A DNA stretch of 64,000 bases from Dasypus novemcinctus (GCF_030445035.2 NC_080701.1:21358798-21422797), one strand, 5' to 3'; shown: positions 35,115 to 46,054, counted from the stretch's first letter. Numbers and translations: made by a program. Notes: generated by a model from the letters alone, not told the origin.

Positions 35115-35386
35115 TTGCTCTTTTCCTTTTTTTAGGAGGTATCAGGGCTCGAACCCGGGACCTTGTACACATGGGAAGCAGGTGCTCAACCACTGAGCTA
35201 CATCCGCTCCCCAGTGAGTTGTTTTTTTTTTTGCTTGTTGAACCAGGGAACTAGTACACGGGAAGCAGGTGCTCAACCACTGAGCTACATCCGCTCCCCA
35301 GTGAGTTGTTCTTTTTTTGCTTGTTGAACCAGGGAACTAGTACACAGGAAGCAGGCGCTCAACCACTTGAGCGACATCAGCTCCCC
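35115..35386 (-). repeat. DAS SINE, trimeric tandem, antisense
   Basis: Three antisense tRNA-like heads are present. The first, at 35,133-35,211, has 'gggctcgaacccgggacc'. Units two and three are almost identical: each has 'gttgaaccagggaactagta' and ends in a 'gctccccagtgagttgtt'-type or 'agctcccc' block. The period is about 92 bp, indicating a local tandem duplication after or during retroposition. Confidence 0.85.
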
Positions 35387-35399
35387 TGCCTTTTCTTTT

Positions 35400-35765
35400 T
35401 AATACATATTTTAAAATTTATTTTTAAGAGATACTTTGATTACATAAAATGTTACATCAAAAAATATAAGGGATTCCCATATGCCCCACTCCCCACACCT
35501 CCCACTTTCCCCCACATTAAGAACTTCTTTCGTTAGTGTGGTACATTCACTGCAATGGATGAACACGTTTTGGAGCATTGCCACTAAACACGGATTAGAG
35601 TTTACGTTGTACTTTACATTCTCTGCCATTCAATTCTGTAGGTTATGGCAGGATGTATAATGGCCTGTATCCATCATTGCAATGTCAGTCAGGATAATTT
35701 CAAGTCCTGAAAATGCCCCCATATTACACCTCTTTGTCCCTCTCCCCGACTTTTAAACCCTTTTA
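35400..35765 (-). mobile_element. L1 3' tail, older relative of the young L1
   Basis: 'gattacataaaatgttacat' then 'gggattcccatatgcccc' parallels the start of the 12,242 and 4,692 tails but is clearly diverged. It continues through 'ggagcattgccactaaaca' as L1 3' UTR. Confidence 0.65.
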
Positions 35766-35769
35766 ATGG

Positions 35770-36344
35770 AGCACTAAGAAAAATGAAGCTCCCTGACAGC
35801 ACATCTGGTCTACCCAGGAGAGAACACTTTCCAAACTCCACCCTCCTCTCCCTTCGCTCCTCCTCCCGTTTTCTCTAGTTAGAGCCTCTGAGAATAAAGA
35901 ACTTTCTCACTGGGAAAGGCTAGTGGTCCGCTGGAGGTGACCGCAGCTCTGACAGAGTTATGTTTTCGTTATCAGTGGCACCTCAACCACATTGACAAAG
36001 TATTCCCGACAAAATGCGTGAGATATTTGAACTTTTTACAACTATCTGCTGAGTCAGCTTTTCTTCAGCTATTTGAAACTCTTCCCAGAGAACACTTCCA
36101 TTCTCGCCAAGCTTTTACAAATCAATATGTACTTTCTCCACCCCAAATCCTCCGCTTGGGTATGTGACAACATCCTGAACTCTAGGAGTCCTCTGGCCAT
36201 AGTAGTGTGAGGATAATGTATAAACAGGAAGTCAGACCTTGATGTATAAAACAGCAACGCTAAAGGATATCTGTTGTAAATCCAAATCTCTGTTACAAGG
36301 GTGGTGCTAATGCTAAACATAATGCTTTGTGCTTAGGCGATGGT
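35770..36344. other. Unique sequence, no gene seen
   Basis: No exon or repeat was recognised. Confidence 0.3.
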
Positions 36345-36735
36345 TAGTTCATTCATTGAGCAAATACTTACTGCATATAAACCACAAGATAGGAATTGTG
36401 CCACCGATGAACTGGATACAGGGATAAGAAAGCACTTCTGCTACTGAAGACCTCATATTCTAATGGGAAGATTGACAAGTGAAGTATATTGACAAGTCCA
36501 TCATAAATACTGACAAGTGATTCATAAAGTAAGATTAGTAAGTGCTGTATCTGAGGAATTAACAGGTACTACAGAAGTACTGGGGGGGGAGGGGGTAATG
36601 CTCAAGTAGGGTAAATGCATTTATCAACAGTTATGAGTGTGTTCTATGTGCCAAAAAGTGCTGGGGGGGGGGCGGGGCGCAGTTAGAACAAAACAAATTC
36701 CTTTCTTAACTGCGCTTACATTCTAGTGCAGGCAA
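36345..36735. repeat. L2/MIR3-like fragments with G-runs
   Basis: 'ttcattcattgagcaaatac' and, later, 'ttctatgtgccaaaaagtgc' with 'gcttacattctagtgcagg' resemble L2-type 3' ends. Two G-runs lie at about 36,583-36,595 and 36,663-36,676. Confidence 0.4.
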
Positions 36736-36761
36736 AGCAATACCAAAAAAAGATTTCATAT

Positions 36762-36997
36762 CAGGACGCAGTATGGTTTCACAGAGGAAGGGAGGCTCTA
36801 GGTGGTTCTACCAGGCAGAAAAGAGCATGCCAGTCTTTATTAAAACAACACACACACTCTCTCACACACACACACACACCAGGACGCAGTATGGTTTCAC
36901 AGAGGAAGGGAGGCTCTACGTGATTCTACCAGGCAGAAAAGAGCATGCCAGTCTTTATTAAAACAACACACACACACTCACACACACACACACACAC
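36762..36997. repeat. 118-bp tandem duplication with CA repeats
   Basis: Two head-to-tail copies: 36,762-36,879 and 36,880-36,997. Each starts 'caggacgcagtatggtttc', passes 'aagagcatgccagtcttta' and ends in a CA microsatellite. Outside the microsatellite they differ at only two positions by eye (ggtgg/cgtga region). Confidence 0.93.
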
Positions 36998-37149
36998 TGG
37001 GGATGGGGTGCAGGGAGATGGGACTGGTGTGAAAGAGCACGATATGTTCTGAAAGCCGAGTTGTTAGGGACGGCCCGATCACAGGATACAACGGGAAGGG
37101 ACAGAGCGTGTTTGTGTGTCTTTCCCCTAAGACAGAGTTTGGAAGCGGA

Positions 37150-37315
37150 TTCACTGATTGTCAGAGCTGAAGGGGCTCTTAAGAGGTAAAGAAGAACTTA
37201 CTTATTAAGACAGATGAAGGCCCAGAGAGGAAGGAGGACCTTGCCCCAAATCACCCACATAGTTGGGGATGGAACCAGGACTAACCGGGTTTTCCGTACC
37301 GCTGCCTCCAGGCCC
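37150..37315 (-). repeat. MIR-like fragment, antisense, at island edge
   Basis: 'gaaggcccagagaggaagga', 'ccaaatcacccacatagttg' and 'atggaaccaggactaac' resemble a reversed MIR core. It lies directly upstream of the CpG island. Confidence 0.5.
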
Positions 37316-37424
37316 GACGCTGCCCTTTCCCAGAAGGGGTTTGGGGAGAAGGTCACGCCCCGGGAAGGCAGTCTTGGTCCCGCAATCTGGCACACACCAC
37401 CCCTACTGGTTCCTCTCGGATGGC

Positions 37425-38300
37425 TGCCCCGCGCCGCCTCTGACCCTCGGTGCCCCTGCCAGGCTCCCCGCGGCAGCTCCCACCACACCTGCCCGCAGCC
37501 CCAGCGCCCCCGGCCCGGCGGGCAGGGAAAGCGACGCCTCCCCGGACCGCGGGGACCCGGGCGCGCACGAAGGGCTCCCGCGCGCTCCACCTGCTGTGCT
37601 CCGCCGCCGCGGGGTGCCCGGGCGCCGGGTGCCCGGGGCGCCCCGACAGCTCCCGCCGCGCGCCCGGAGTGCCCTGGGCGCTCAGTGGCCCGCGCCGGAA
37701 AGCGGCGGGGACGGCGGCGCAGGCCGAGCCCCGCGGTGGGCGGGGAAGCCCCGAGCAGCCCCCCTCCCGCGGCGGGCCCGGCGGCGGGGACCCTACGGCA
37801 CGGCCCCGGCGCCACCCCGCGGCCCCACCCTTCGCCCTCGGCGCCGCCGCCGCGTCCCCGCCCCGCGCTGCGGGCCAGTGTGCAGCCGGCGCGCGGGACG
37901 GCACGGCCCGGCACAGCCCGCGCGCCCGGGTCGCCGCGATGGGAGGCGCCCACTCGCAGACCCCGAGGGCCCGGGAGGCCGCCGGGGAGAGGCCCCCGAG
38001 ACCCGCGGACCCCGCGTGAGTCCCAGCGCCCCCTGCCCCGGGGGCCGCCGTTTGGGGGGGGGGGGGTGGCGGGGCAGCCCGGAACGCACGCGCCCGGCAC
38101 TCACCCCAGAAGGGCCGAGAGTCCCCGCTCGCCGCGGAGACACGAGGGCGCCGGGTCTGGCCTGCAGGGACGCCCCGCCCCGAGCCTCGCCCCGCAGCGC
38201 CTCGGTGGCGCCCCGCGCGGACCCCACTGCGCCCGAATGGAGACCCCCGACTTTTCCCGCACTTGGCCACGCAGAAAAACGCACGTGTCCGGAGGGGCTT
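37425..38300. promoter_or_regulatory. CpG island promoter
   Basis: About 0.9 kb is extremely G+C-rich with densely spaced CpG, unlike any other part of the window. It includes GC-box-like motifs such as 'gggcgggg' (about 37,738) and 'ccccgcccc' (about 37,856). No TATA box was noticed, as is usual for CpG-island promoters. It surrounds the ATG at 37,939 and a splice donor at 38,016, consistent with a plus-strand transcription start upstream of the ATG. The exact start site cannot be placed, and antisense transcription cannot be excluded. Confidence 0.9.
37939..38015 (+). CDS. Putative first coding exon, myristoylated N-terminus
   Basis: In the CpG island an ATG in strong Kozak context ('gtcgccgcgatggg', purine at -3 and G at +4) opens 25 codons plus two bases. 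It then reaches a perfect intronic donor, 'gtgagt', at 38,016. The peptide begins MGGAHSQTPR: Gly2 and Ser6 fit the N-myristoyltransferase rule (M-G-X3-S/T), so the product may be anchored to membranes by its N-terminus. The rest is Arg/Pro/Glu-rich and uncharacterised. The exon-intron phase is 2. The exon side of the donor ends GC rather than the usual AG, a mild deviation. The frame also stays open upstream to about 37,450, but openness there is common to most frames of this GC-rich block. I do not recognise the gene. Later exons are not visible. Confidence 0.55.
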
Positions 38301-38939
38301 GGAAACATACCCCGGGGCAGAGCGTTTGCCGCGAGGGGTGCGGATTAGAAAGCGATCGAGTCTGCAAGATGACTCGGCCCCCGTGGGCCTTGGGGAGCCA
38401 GGGATTTGGGGGGGCGGTGGTGGCTTTTCTGGGGGAGATCCAGGGATTCTGAGGCAGTGCTCGCTGCGTGCATGAACTCCGTCTTGTTTGCGCCGAGGGC
38501 TTCCTGGTGATCTCAGAAAGAGGGCTGGCGTGTGGCAGCAGCAAGGAGGCTTTTGTTCTGGGACGGCAGCAGCTGGGGACACCGAGTGCCGTCCTGCGAG
38601 TGTGAAGCGACATTGTCAGAGAACGTCGTTTAGGGCCAGGCCCGCAGCTGGAAAGGTGGCCGTGCTCGTGGGCGGGGGAAGGGCGAGACCCTCTTGCATG
38701 CTGGCCCCTTGTAGAGGGTTTGCGGTCTTGGGGGCGAGGCCGAGCCGGGGAACCCGCAGTCCTTGTTTGCATCCAGTCACTGCCAAGGCTGTGGAGTTGG
38801 AGATCGCAGACGGGCAGCCCCGCCTCGGCTGCGGGAGGGGCCTGGGGATTCTCTTTTCCTGGCAAAGTGGCTTCCCGAAGATTCGCACGCTAGTTGTGCC
38901 TCCTGGTGTTTACACACGGTCGCTCATCTAAGTTGAGTT
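38301..38939. other. Unique sequence right of the island, probable intron
   Basis: CpG density falls to the right. The large overlapping frames here exist on both strands and reflect base composition. If the exon at 37,939 is real, this is the start of its first intron. Confidence 0.4.
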
Positions 38940-39165
38940 CAGGCAGTTTATCAATAAGAATAGCTAAGATTTATCTCACGCTGACCGTGGGGGAAGGCAC
39001 TGTTCTAAACGCTCTGCGTGTTATTTTATCCCCCGGAATACTGCGTGTCATTTATTGTCCCGATTTTACTGGCGAGGAGACTGCAGCACAGAGAGCTTAA
39101 GTAACTTGTCAAAGGTCACACAGCTAGAAAGTGGAGTTGGGTTTTCCAACTCCAGAGCCCACGCC
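38940..39165 (-). repeat. MIR, antisense
   Basis: Reversed MIR order: 'aatagctaagatttatctca', 'ggcactgttctaaacgctct', 'cgattttactggcgaggaga', 'aacttgtcaaaggtcacaca'. Confidence 0.75.
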
Positions 39166-39349
39166 CGCGGCTGCCTCCCACCAGCGTTAGTGCTACCCTA
39201 GGAAACAAACCAAACTTTTGTCTCCGTTGGCAGAACACGCCCCCTTTTTTTCTTTAATTCTCTGACGGTGAGGGAGAAGTCAAAAATTAGCAGTGCTTAA
39301 TAAGTAATCGGAAGAATTGCCAAGGTTGATTTAACTTTTAAAAAGCAAA

Positions 39350-39570
39350 CATGAGAGGCAGTATGACTCCGAGATGAAGGTGGGTTTTGGAAACAGCTCT
39401 GGGTTCAATTCCAGACGTGCTCCTTAGCCATTGGAGAGCTTTTGTCAGTTCTTAAACTCTGCGTGTCGGTGTCCTCCTTGGTCAAACAGGATAATAACAC
39501 CACCTGCTTCATAGGCTGTTTTGAGGCTGACATAACATCATGCATATTTGAATAATGAGTTATAGGCTTA
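39350..39570 (+). repeat. MIR, sense
   Basis: Contains 'gaggcagtatgactccgaga', 'ctgggttcaattccagac' and 'aacaggataataacaccacc' in MIR order. Confidence 0.65.
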
Positions 39571-40299
39571 TCTCTGAGCAATGTATTATTTTAGCCAAGG
39601 ACAAAAGTTGGTTATATTTTAACCGTTGTGAATGGGTGGCAGCGTTGACTGTGTAACTTGGAAGTAAATATTGGAAGTATTCATTGATAGTATACCGATG
39701 ACATAAATTCAGTGCTGTGTGAGGAGGGCTCAGCTGATACAGTGAGGAATTTGATTGTGAGTTGTTAAATTATCCAAGGGTTTGGCAAGAATAGAGGACC
39801 CTCCCCCCTCCAGGGTGGTTTCGCCTGTGTCTTCTGTATTTAGCAAAGCTCTCCTAAGAACCATCAACATAAAAACCCATGTTGTCTTTGCCTGAGAATA
39901 CAGTCGGGAGATGGACCCTTCCCCACCCAAGTGAATCAGTGTTTAGGCTCTGCACAGAGTGAATTCCTAAAATCACTTGACATGCACCCGGTGAAAGACT
40001 CTAGAAATAGGCGATTCCAGATTGTAATAGACATAAAAGCCAAAAAGTATGCTCTTTATCCAAGCCAGCGCCGATGCACAAGCTGAACGTCTGGGTCCAA
40101 GAAAACGGAGGGTTCATTGTCACGGGCTGCAGATTTCCTGCCGGACATGTGGCTGTCGGGATAACACTGACCTCAAGGAAGTCCCTCTCAGCCTGTGAAC
40201 TTTGTCGAAATCCGTTGTTCCTTTTTTAAAAAAGAAAGGCTGAAAAGTCACATGACCCATGCATTAATACCAGCTTTTTGTCTTTTGAGGGAGAAGTGT
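39571..40299. other. Unique sequence, no gene seen
   Basis: Intron-like. No exon was recognised. Confidence 0.35.
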
Positions 40300-40670
40300 T
40301 CCAGAATGTTCACAATTTGCATTTCAAAATAATTTAATCAGGTATTTAGTAACCAGAAAGTATCTAGAGTAAGCAAATTCATAGACAAAGAAGGTAGATT
40401 AGGAGTTACCAGGCTCTTGGGCAGGGAGGAGTAGAAAGAAGGAGTTACTGCTTCATGGGTACAAAGTTTCTGTTTGGGATAATGAAAAAGTGTTGGTAAT
40501 GGATAGTGGAGATGGTAGGTAGGACAACATTGTAAATGTAATTAATGCCACTGAATTGTGCTCTTTAAAGGTTTTATTATATATATATATAAAATACCAC
40601 AATTAATTGTACTCTTTAAAGTTTTTATTATATAATATAGGAATCCACAATTAAAACTGAAAACTGTAAA
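40300..40670 (+). mobile_element. L1M 3' end, sense
   Basis: 'taggagttaccaggctcttg', 'ggagttactgcttcatggg', 'gacaacattgtaaatgtaa' and 'aataccacaatta' give the classic 3' end of an old L1M. The last 50 bp is repeated imperfectly in tandem (40,558-40,610 and 40,611-40,655). Confidence 0.7.
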
Positions 40671-40864
40671 AAAAAATTAAAACTGAAAAAAAAGAAACCA
40701 GATAAATATCTGCTTCCAGAGCTCTCTTGTGAAATATAAACCACAATACATGTACATAAAAAGAAATGTCTGATTTTAAGGTAAAACTCATGATTGGTGA
40801 AAATTGAAGCTATTTGGTAAAGGCTAGGAGAAATTTCGCTTCACTTATTAAGGGAAGCTGCAAA

Positions 40865-41080
40865 ATATGGTGATTAAGAGCAGAGGCTATGGAGTTAGGC
40901 AGATGTGGGTTTGAATTCCAGCTAGATCACTTGCTAGCTTAGTTTAGGAAGCCTTGGAAAATAAGCATTTAGCTCTTACATTGAGCATATTTCTCCATTT
41001 TTAAAATGGTGATAATAATCATATCTACCTTTTGAAGTGGTGTATATTATAGTACATAGTAAGTGCTCAATAAATGAGCT
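40865..41080 (+). repeat. MIR, sense
   Basis: 'tggtgattaagagcagaggc', 'gtgggtttgaattccagct' and 'gtaagtgctcaataaatg' follow MIR order. Confidence 0.75.
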
Positions 41081-41888
41081 ACTTTTAATATATTTACATG
41101 TATATGCATCTAAAAGCCAAATACTATACTGGGTTCTCTGGGATGTGTATTCATGAGTAAGGCAGCGTCTCATCTGATGGAAAGTTCGACTTGTGTGCTA
41201 ATTCAACAAGGCCTCTTAGAGAGGCAAGGTAATGAATTTTTTTCAGTCAAAATTTTCCTCAGTTAAATTCTGTGTCCCAAAAGTGCTATCAAGAGGATGG
41301 AAATGCATTTGGGGAAAACACAGTTTGATGAAATATTTGAAATCACTGCTTCCATAGTTGATTGTTTTTGGCAGTGTGACCAGGGTTGATTATCCAAGGG
41401 TAGTAAACACTTTGCTGGAGTTGAAGCAGAGCCTATTACTCATTTGGGAATATGGTGTGTAACCAATTCCTCTTGTGCTTGTTTAGCTTGTCTGCCTGGA
41501 ATGCAAGATGTGCACCTGTTTTCAATTCTTATTAAATTTCTAGACCAATCTTTGTTTGTATTTGGAATATACCATAATGGACTGGGTCAGTGGCAAAGTG
41601 AGGAGGCGTTTCTGGAGTCGTGGATGTTTTTACCATGCTTCTTTCTGAGCATGTGAATTAGATGCAGGGTACACAATGTTCTAGCGAATTACAAAGTGAA
41701 CATCATCTAAGCTAAAGGACCCCCTGATGGACAAGACACTGTAGGACAGATGTCACTGACATGAAAGAGGAAGATGCTGACTTGAAAGTTTTAGATACAT
41801 AAATACATGGCTTAAAATACAGAAACTTGGGGAGCAGCATTTCTGAAACTCATCATTTTCAGAATCAATTTTTGTTCACCACCTTCTC
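41081..41888. other. Unique sequence, no gene seen
   Basis: No exon or repeat was recognised. Confidence 0.35.
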
Positions 41889-41897
41889 CCCATTGTT

Positions 41898-42093
41898 TTG
41901 GGTTTTTTTTTTTTAAGTTTTATGTTATTTATTTATTTCTCCCCACTCCTCATTGTTTGTGCTTGCTGTCTGCTCTTTGTGTCTGTTGGTTGTGTGCTTG
42001 TCTTTCGTTTTTTAGGAGGCACTGGGAACCGAACCTGGGACCTCCCATGTGGTAGGCAGGTGCCCAATAGCTCGAGCCACCTCTGCTTCCCTT
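41898..42093 (-). repeat. DAS SINE, monomer with tail domain, antisense
   Basis: T-rich tail, 'ttgctgtctgctctttgtgt' block and head 'ggaaccgaacctgggacc' ending 'gagccacctctgcttccc'. 'cccattgtt' duplications flank it at 41,889-41,897 and 42,094-42,102. Confidence 0.87.
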
Positions 42094-42118
42094 CCCATTG
42101 TTATTAAAAGGCATTTAA

Positions 42119-42522
42119 GGGAATCAGACATGGCTCAACTGATAGATCGTCCACCTACCATGTGGGAGGTCCAGGGTTCAAACCCAAGGCCTCCTGGCCT
42201 ATGTGATGAGCTGACCCTTGTGCAGTGCTGATGCGCACAAGGAGTGCTGTGCCGTGCAAGGATGTCCCCCATGTAGGGGAGCCCCACACTCAAGGAGTGT
42301 GCCCCATATTGAGCCGCCCCTTGGGAAAAAAGCACAGCCCACCCAGGAGTGGCACAGCACACATGGAGAGCTGACGCAGCAAGATGACGCAACAAAAAGA
42401 GACACAGATTCCCAGTGCTGCCGACCCAGAAGAACCCACAGCAAATGGACATGGAGAGCAGACAATGGGGGGCAGGGGAGGCCAGAAGGGGAGAGAAATA
42501 AATAAAATAAACTTAAAAAAAA
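42119..42522 (+). repeat. DAS SINE, chimeric type, sense
   Basis: Full-length sense chimeric copy from 'gggaatcagacatggctcaa' to a poly(A) tail. Perfect 13-bp duplications 'aaaaggcatttaa' flank it at 42,106-42,118 and 42,523-42,535, so it is relatively young. Confidence 0.93.
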
Positions 42523-42535
42523 AAAAGGCATTTAA

Positions 42536-42907
42536 ATTTCCATTTGTTATAGAAGTTTTTATAACGTCAATATAAAATGTTTTAGTGTACAACTAAGAGA
42601 AATATTTGTAGAAACTTTGTGGAAAAGACACAGAAAAACCAACTTTATGAAGAAAAGTTAAAAGAGTTATTGTATTTAACCTGGACCAAGGATCTGAGAG
42701 ATGTGGAATATATATAATTTTTAGGAAGTAGATGTTGGTTGGGTGCTCTTCATCTCCAGTGAAGCCAACCCAAATGAAATGGTGTGAATTTGCATAACAG
42801 TGGACTTGCTTGTGTGTACTACCTTGAGTTTAGGTGGTCCAACTTCTAGACTGTGAGGGTAGTTGAAAGAGCAAGAGTTAATAAGGGAAGACTCTCTCTT
42901 GGTCAAG
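42536..42907. other. Unique sequence, no gene seen
   Basis: AT-rich single-copy sequence. No exon was recognised. Confidence 0.3.
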
Positions 42908-43326
42908 GTATGGATTGACTCATGTCCCCACAAAGGCTTGTTCAATTCCTAAGCCTTGGTCCAGTGGTTGCGAACCCATTTGTAAATAGGAACTTTGAAG
43001 ATGTTATTCATCAAAGTGAGGCTAAACTCAATCAAGGATGGCCTTCATTCACTATGACGAGTCCTTAAAAGCAAAGGAAAATTGACACGGGGGATGTAGG
43101 AGTCAGTTGGAGACAGAAGGAGACAGATGGCCGTGTGACAGGCAGAGATTGAGTTTTGGACTGCCAGCAACCACCACGAGAATGCTACAGACTTCAGGAA
43201 AAGAATGGCCTGGCAACACCTTGATTTTGGACTTCCAAGTCTCCAAAACTGTGAGACAATAAATTCCTGTGTTTTAAACCAACCAGTCTGTGATACTTTG
43301 TTATAGCAGCTGTGGCAAACTAAGAC
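42908..43326 (+). mobile_element. MLT1-like (MaLR) solo LTR
   Basis: Sense LTR: 'actcatgtccccacaaaggc', 'ccttgattttggacttcc', 'ctgtgagacaataaattcct' (poly(A) signal), 'gatactttgttatagcagc', ending 'aaactaagaca'. This is a MaLR solo LTR fossil about 420 bp long; no internal part is seen. Confidence 0.75.
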
Positions 43327-43374
43327 AGATAGATGCTCTATCGAGGTAGATACTCTGAGGGAGGTCAGGTATAG

Positions 43375-43600
43375 TTTGTTTGTTTATTTGTTTGTTTGAG
43401 GTACTGGGACTGGGGATTGAACCTGGGACCTTGTATGTGGGAAGCTGGTGCTCAACCACTGAGCCACATTGGCTCCCTTAAGTCGGATGTTTTTGTTCGT
43501 TTGCTTGTTTGTTTGTTTTTAGGAGGCACTGGGAACCGAACCCGGACCTCCCATGTAGGAGGTGGGCGCTCGATTGCTTGAGCCACATCTGCTCCCCGGG
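43375..43600 (-). repeat. DAS SINE dimer, antisense
   Basis: Two antisense heads separated by a TTTG-rich linker: 'ggggattgaacctgggacc' ending 'ccacattggctccc', then 'ggaaccgaacccggacc' ending 'ccacatctgctcccc'. Confidence 0.85.
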
Positions 43601-43604
43601 TATA

Positions 43605-44059
43605 GCTTTACATCACAGTTTCATCCCTCTTTTAGCTTCAGTAGCCATTTGTGCTCTACCCCCATCTCTGCCAGACAGCTTCTCCCAGCTGGTACATGTT
43701 TCAGTATTAAAGGTCAAGAAGGAGAGAGCAGGGAAAAAGGCAGCTGTTGGTGTCATAGCTGGGGAAGTGGATTATCTGAAGTCTGAGTTGGCTAATAGAG
43801 TAGACTGTGGGAACGTAGGAATTTGCTCACCCACAGTCAGAGAACTGGTGCCAGCCTGCATGGCCGTAGAAGAGGGAGGTGCGTGTTCTGATGAAGCGCA
43901 CTCAGTCCGCCCGTCGTGGGCACCTTTTAAAAAAACAAAAACAAAAGACCCTTCTCTGATCCTCATTTTTTCCCCCAGATTTTTCTCTTTGACTCGTGAT
44001 AGCCAGCCGGCCTTGCATAACAGAATGGTAGCCTGCCTTATGGAGGGAATGTGCTGTCT
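43605..44059. other. Unique sequence, no gene seen
   Basis: A long plus-strand frame crosses this unique DNA and two SINEs, so it is not taken as a gene. Confidence 0.35.
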
Positions 44060-44077
44060 CAGAAACACCCCTTCTTT

Positions 44078-44492
44078 TTATTTATTTTTTATTTATTTTA
44101 TTCTTTTCTCTCCCCTTCCCCCTGCCCTTGTTGTCTGCTCTCTGTGTCCATTCACTGTGTGTTTTTCTGTGTCCGCTTTTATTCTTGTCAGTGGCACCAG
44201 GAATCTGTTTCTTTTTGTTGCGTCATCTTGCTATGTCAGCTCTCCGTGTGTGCAGCGCCATTCCTGGACAGGCTGGGCTTTTTTCGTGCTGGGCGGCTCT
44301 CCTTACGGGGCACACTCCTTGTGCGTGGGGCTCCCCTATACAGGGGACACCCCTGTGTGGCAGGACACTCCTTGTGCACATCAGCACTGTGCGTGGGCCA
44401 GCTCATCACACGGGTCAGGAGGTCCTGTGTTTGAACCCTGGACCTCCCATGTGGTAGGTGGACACCCTATCAGTTGAGCCATATCTACTTCC
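44078..44492 (-). repeat. DAS SINE, chimeric type, antisense
   Basis: Full-length antisense copy flanked by near-perfect 18-bp duplications: 'cagaaacaccccttcttt' at 44,060-44,077 and 'cagaaacaccacttcttt' at 44,493-44,510. Confidence 0.93.
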
Positions 44493-44510
44493 CAGAAACA
44501 CCACTTCTTT

Positions 44511-45325
44511 ACCTTCTCCCTTACTCCTCTCATCCCCACAAGCAAGATTTTTCACCCCAAGGTTTTTACTGAGACTCTGTGGTGAGCCAGACATTTGGGC
44601 ACTGAGTTTCCAAAGAAGACCAAGATTTAAGCAGGAGTCCCCCCTCTTCACTCCCAGTCCTGGGAGGTAGGATCAGAGGTTCCAGAAATGAGATCCTCAG
44701 GCCCCAGAAACCCACCGGTTCCCAGAGACTCTGGCCCTTGGGTGTTTGCCAGGTGAGGGGGCTGGGAAGGGCTGCCAGGGAGAGGAGAGCACGATCAGTG
44801 GCTCTGTGTTCTCAGGGACCTGGCCCCTCTGGGGAACGAGGAGGGCTTAGCTGTAGAGGCGGGTAGGGTGAACGTGGAACACATCGGAGAGTGGCAAGCA
44901 GGGAGGCTGGAGAGGTGGGTGAGGGCTGGATGGTGAGACTTCTGAGGCCATGCAGAAGGTGGGCCTTCATTCCAGGAGCCACAGGCAGAGGTTTTCACTA
45001 AGGGACTGTCCAAGCCACCGTGGCAGCTGTGGGCTGGGTAGGGGAAAAGTATTCTTGCAGAGGGGCTCAACCAAATGATGGGGTACCTGAAACCCCAGTT
45101 AACTCTTACTCTTTCCAGCACCTCATGACCCACCCCGAGTCAGCACATCCAGTTAGGTTAGATTTCCCTTGTCCAACCCCTTACCTTGTCTTAATTTTTA
45201 TCAATGAGTGGGTTTGGTTGCACCCATAAACATTTTCTTCTTTCAATTTTTCTGATTTTCCAAGTTTTCTGTAACAAATTTGCATTCCTTGTATAATCAG
45301 AAAGTACTTTTAAAAATATAGTATC
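44511..45325. other. Unique sequence, no gene seen
   Basis: GC-moderate. A 112-codon minus-strand frame at 44,795-45,133 has no recognisable domain. Confidence 0.35.
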
Positions 45326-45329
45326 TGGG

Positions 45330-45755
45330 GAAGTGGATGTGGCTCAAGTGATTGGGCTCCCGTCTACCATATAGGAGGTGCAGGGTTCGATTTCTGAGGC
45401 CTCCTGGTGGAGGTGAGCTGGCCCGTGCGGAGAGCTGGCCCACACGGAGGGCTGGCCCATGCAGAGTACTGACCTGCACAGAGAGCTGGCACAGCAAGAT
45501 GACACAAGAAAAGGAGACACAGAGGAGAGAAAGCAAGAGACACAGCAGACCAGGGAGCTGAGGTGGTACAAGAGATTGAGTACCTCTCTCCCACTCCAGT
45601 AGGTCCCACAATCAGTTCCCAGTGCCGCCTAAAGAGAATACAAGCAGACACAGAAGAACACAACAAATGGACACAGAGAGCAGACAATGGGGGGGGGGGG
45701 GGGCGGAGGGGGAGTAGGGGGAAGTAAATAAATAAATAAATCTTTAAAATATCTG
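45330..45755 (+). repeat. DAS SINE, dimeric, sense
   Basis: First head 'aagtggatgtggctcaag' with 'gggttcgatttctgagg', then a linker with four related 'gagagctggcc/cac' phrases. The second head is at about 45,557, ending 'cagttcccagtgccgcc'. It ends in a G-run and an AAAT tail. Confidence 0.88.
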
Positions 45756-45924
45756 AAAATTTAGAAGGCCCAAAAAACTGTAAGGAAAATAAACCACCCA
45801 TAATGCCATCACCCAGAGATGACCATTGAACAAGCTGGTATATTTTATTAGTCTTTTTTTTCCAGCAAATATATTTTTTCAAAAATGAGATTATTACATT
45901 TTCTGTTTTAAAACTTTTTATTGT

Positions 45925-46028
45925 GGGTAGCAGATGTGGCTCAAGAAATTGGGTTCCCATCTACCATATAGGAAGTCCAGGGAGGAGGGAGAAATACATA
46001 CATAACATACATACATAAATACATAAAT
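45925..46028 (+). repeat. Truncated DAS SINE with ATAC microsatellite
   Basis: Head 'agcagatgtggctcaagaaa' is followed directly by an internal deletion and a tail expanded as ACAT/AAAT repeats (45,988-46,025). Confidence 0.75.
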
Positions 46029-46054
46029 GATTTTGTCTTTTTGTTGTTGAGTTT

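Noticed and set aside
36841-36998. Large CA microsatellite as an independent feature
   Set aside because: It is explained as the end of each unit of the 118-bp tandem duplication.
37198-38582. Very long overlapping open frames (300-412 codons) on both strands of the CpG island
   Set aside because: Openness in nearly every frame is expected at this G+C content. The products are Arg/Pro/Gly/Ala-rich with no domain, and several overlap in opposite directions.
43509-44477. 322-codon plus-strand frame
   Set aside because: It runs through a DAS dimer, unique DNA and a chimeric DAS SINE. The SINE-derived peptide recurs at every antisense chimeric DAS copy.
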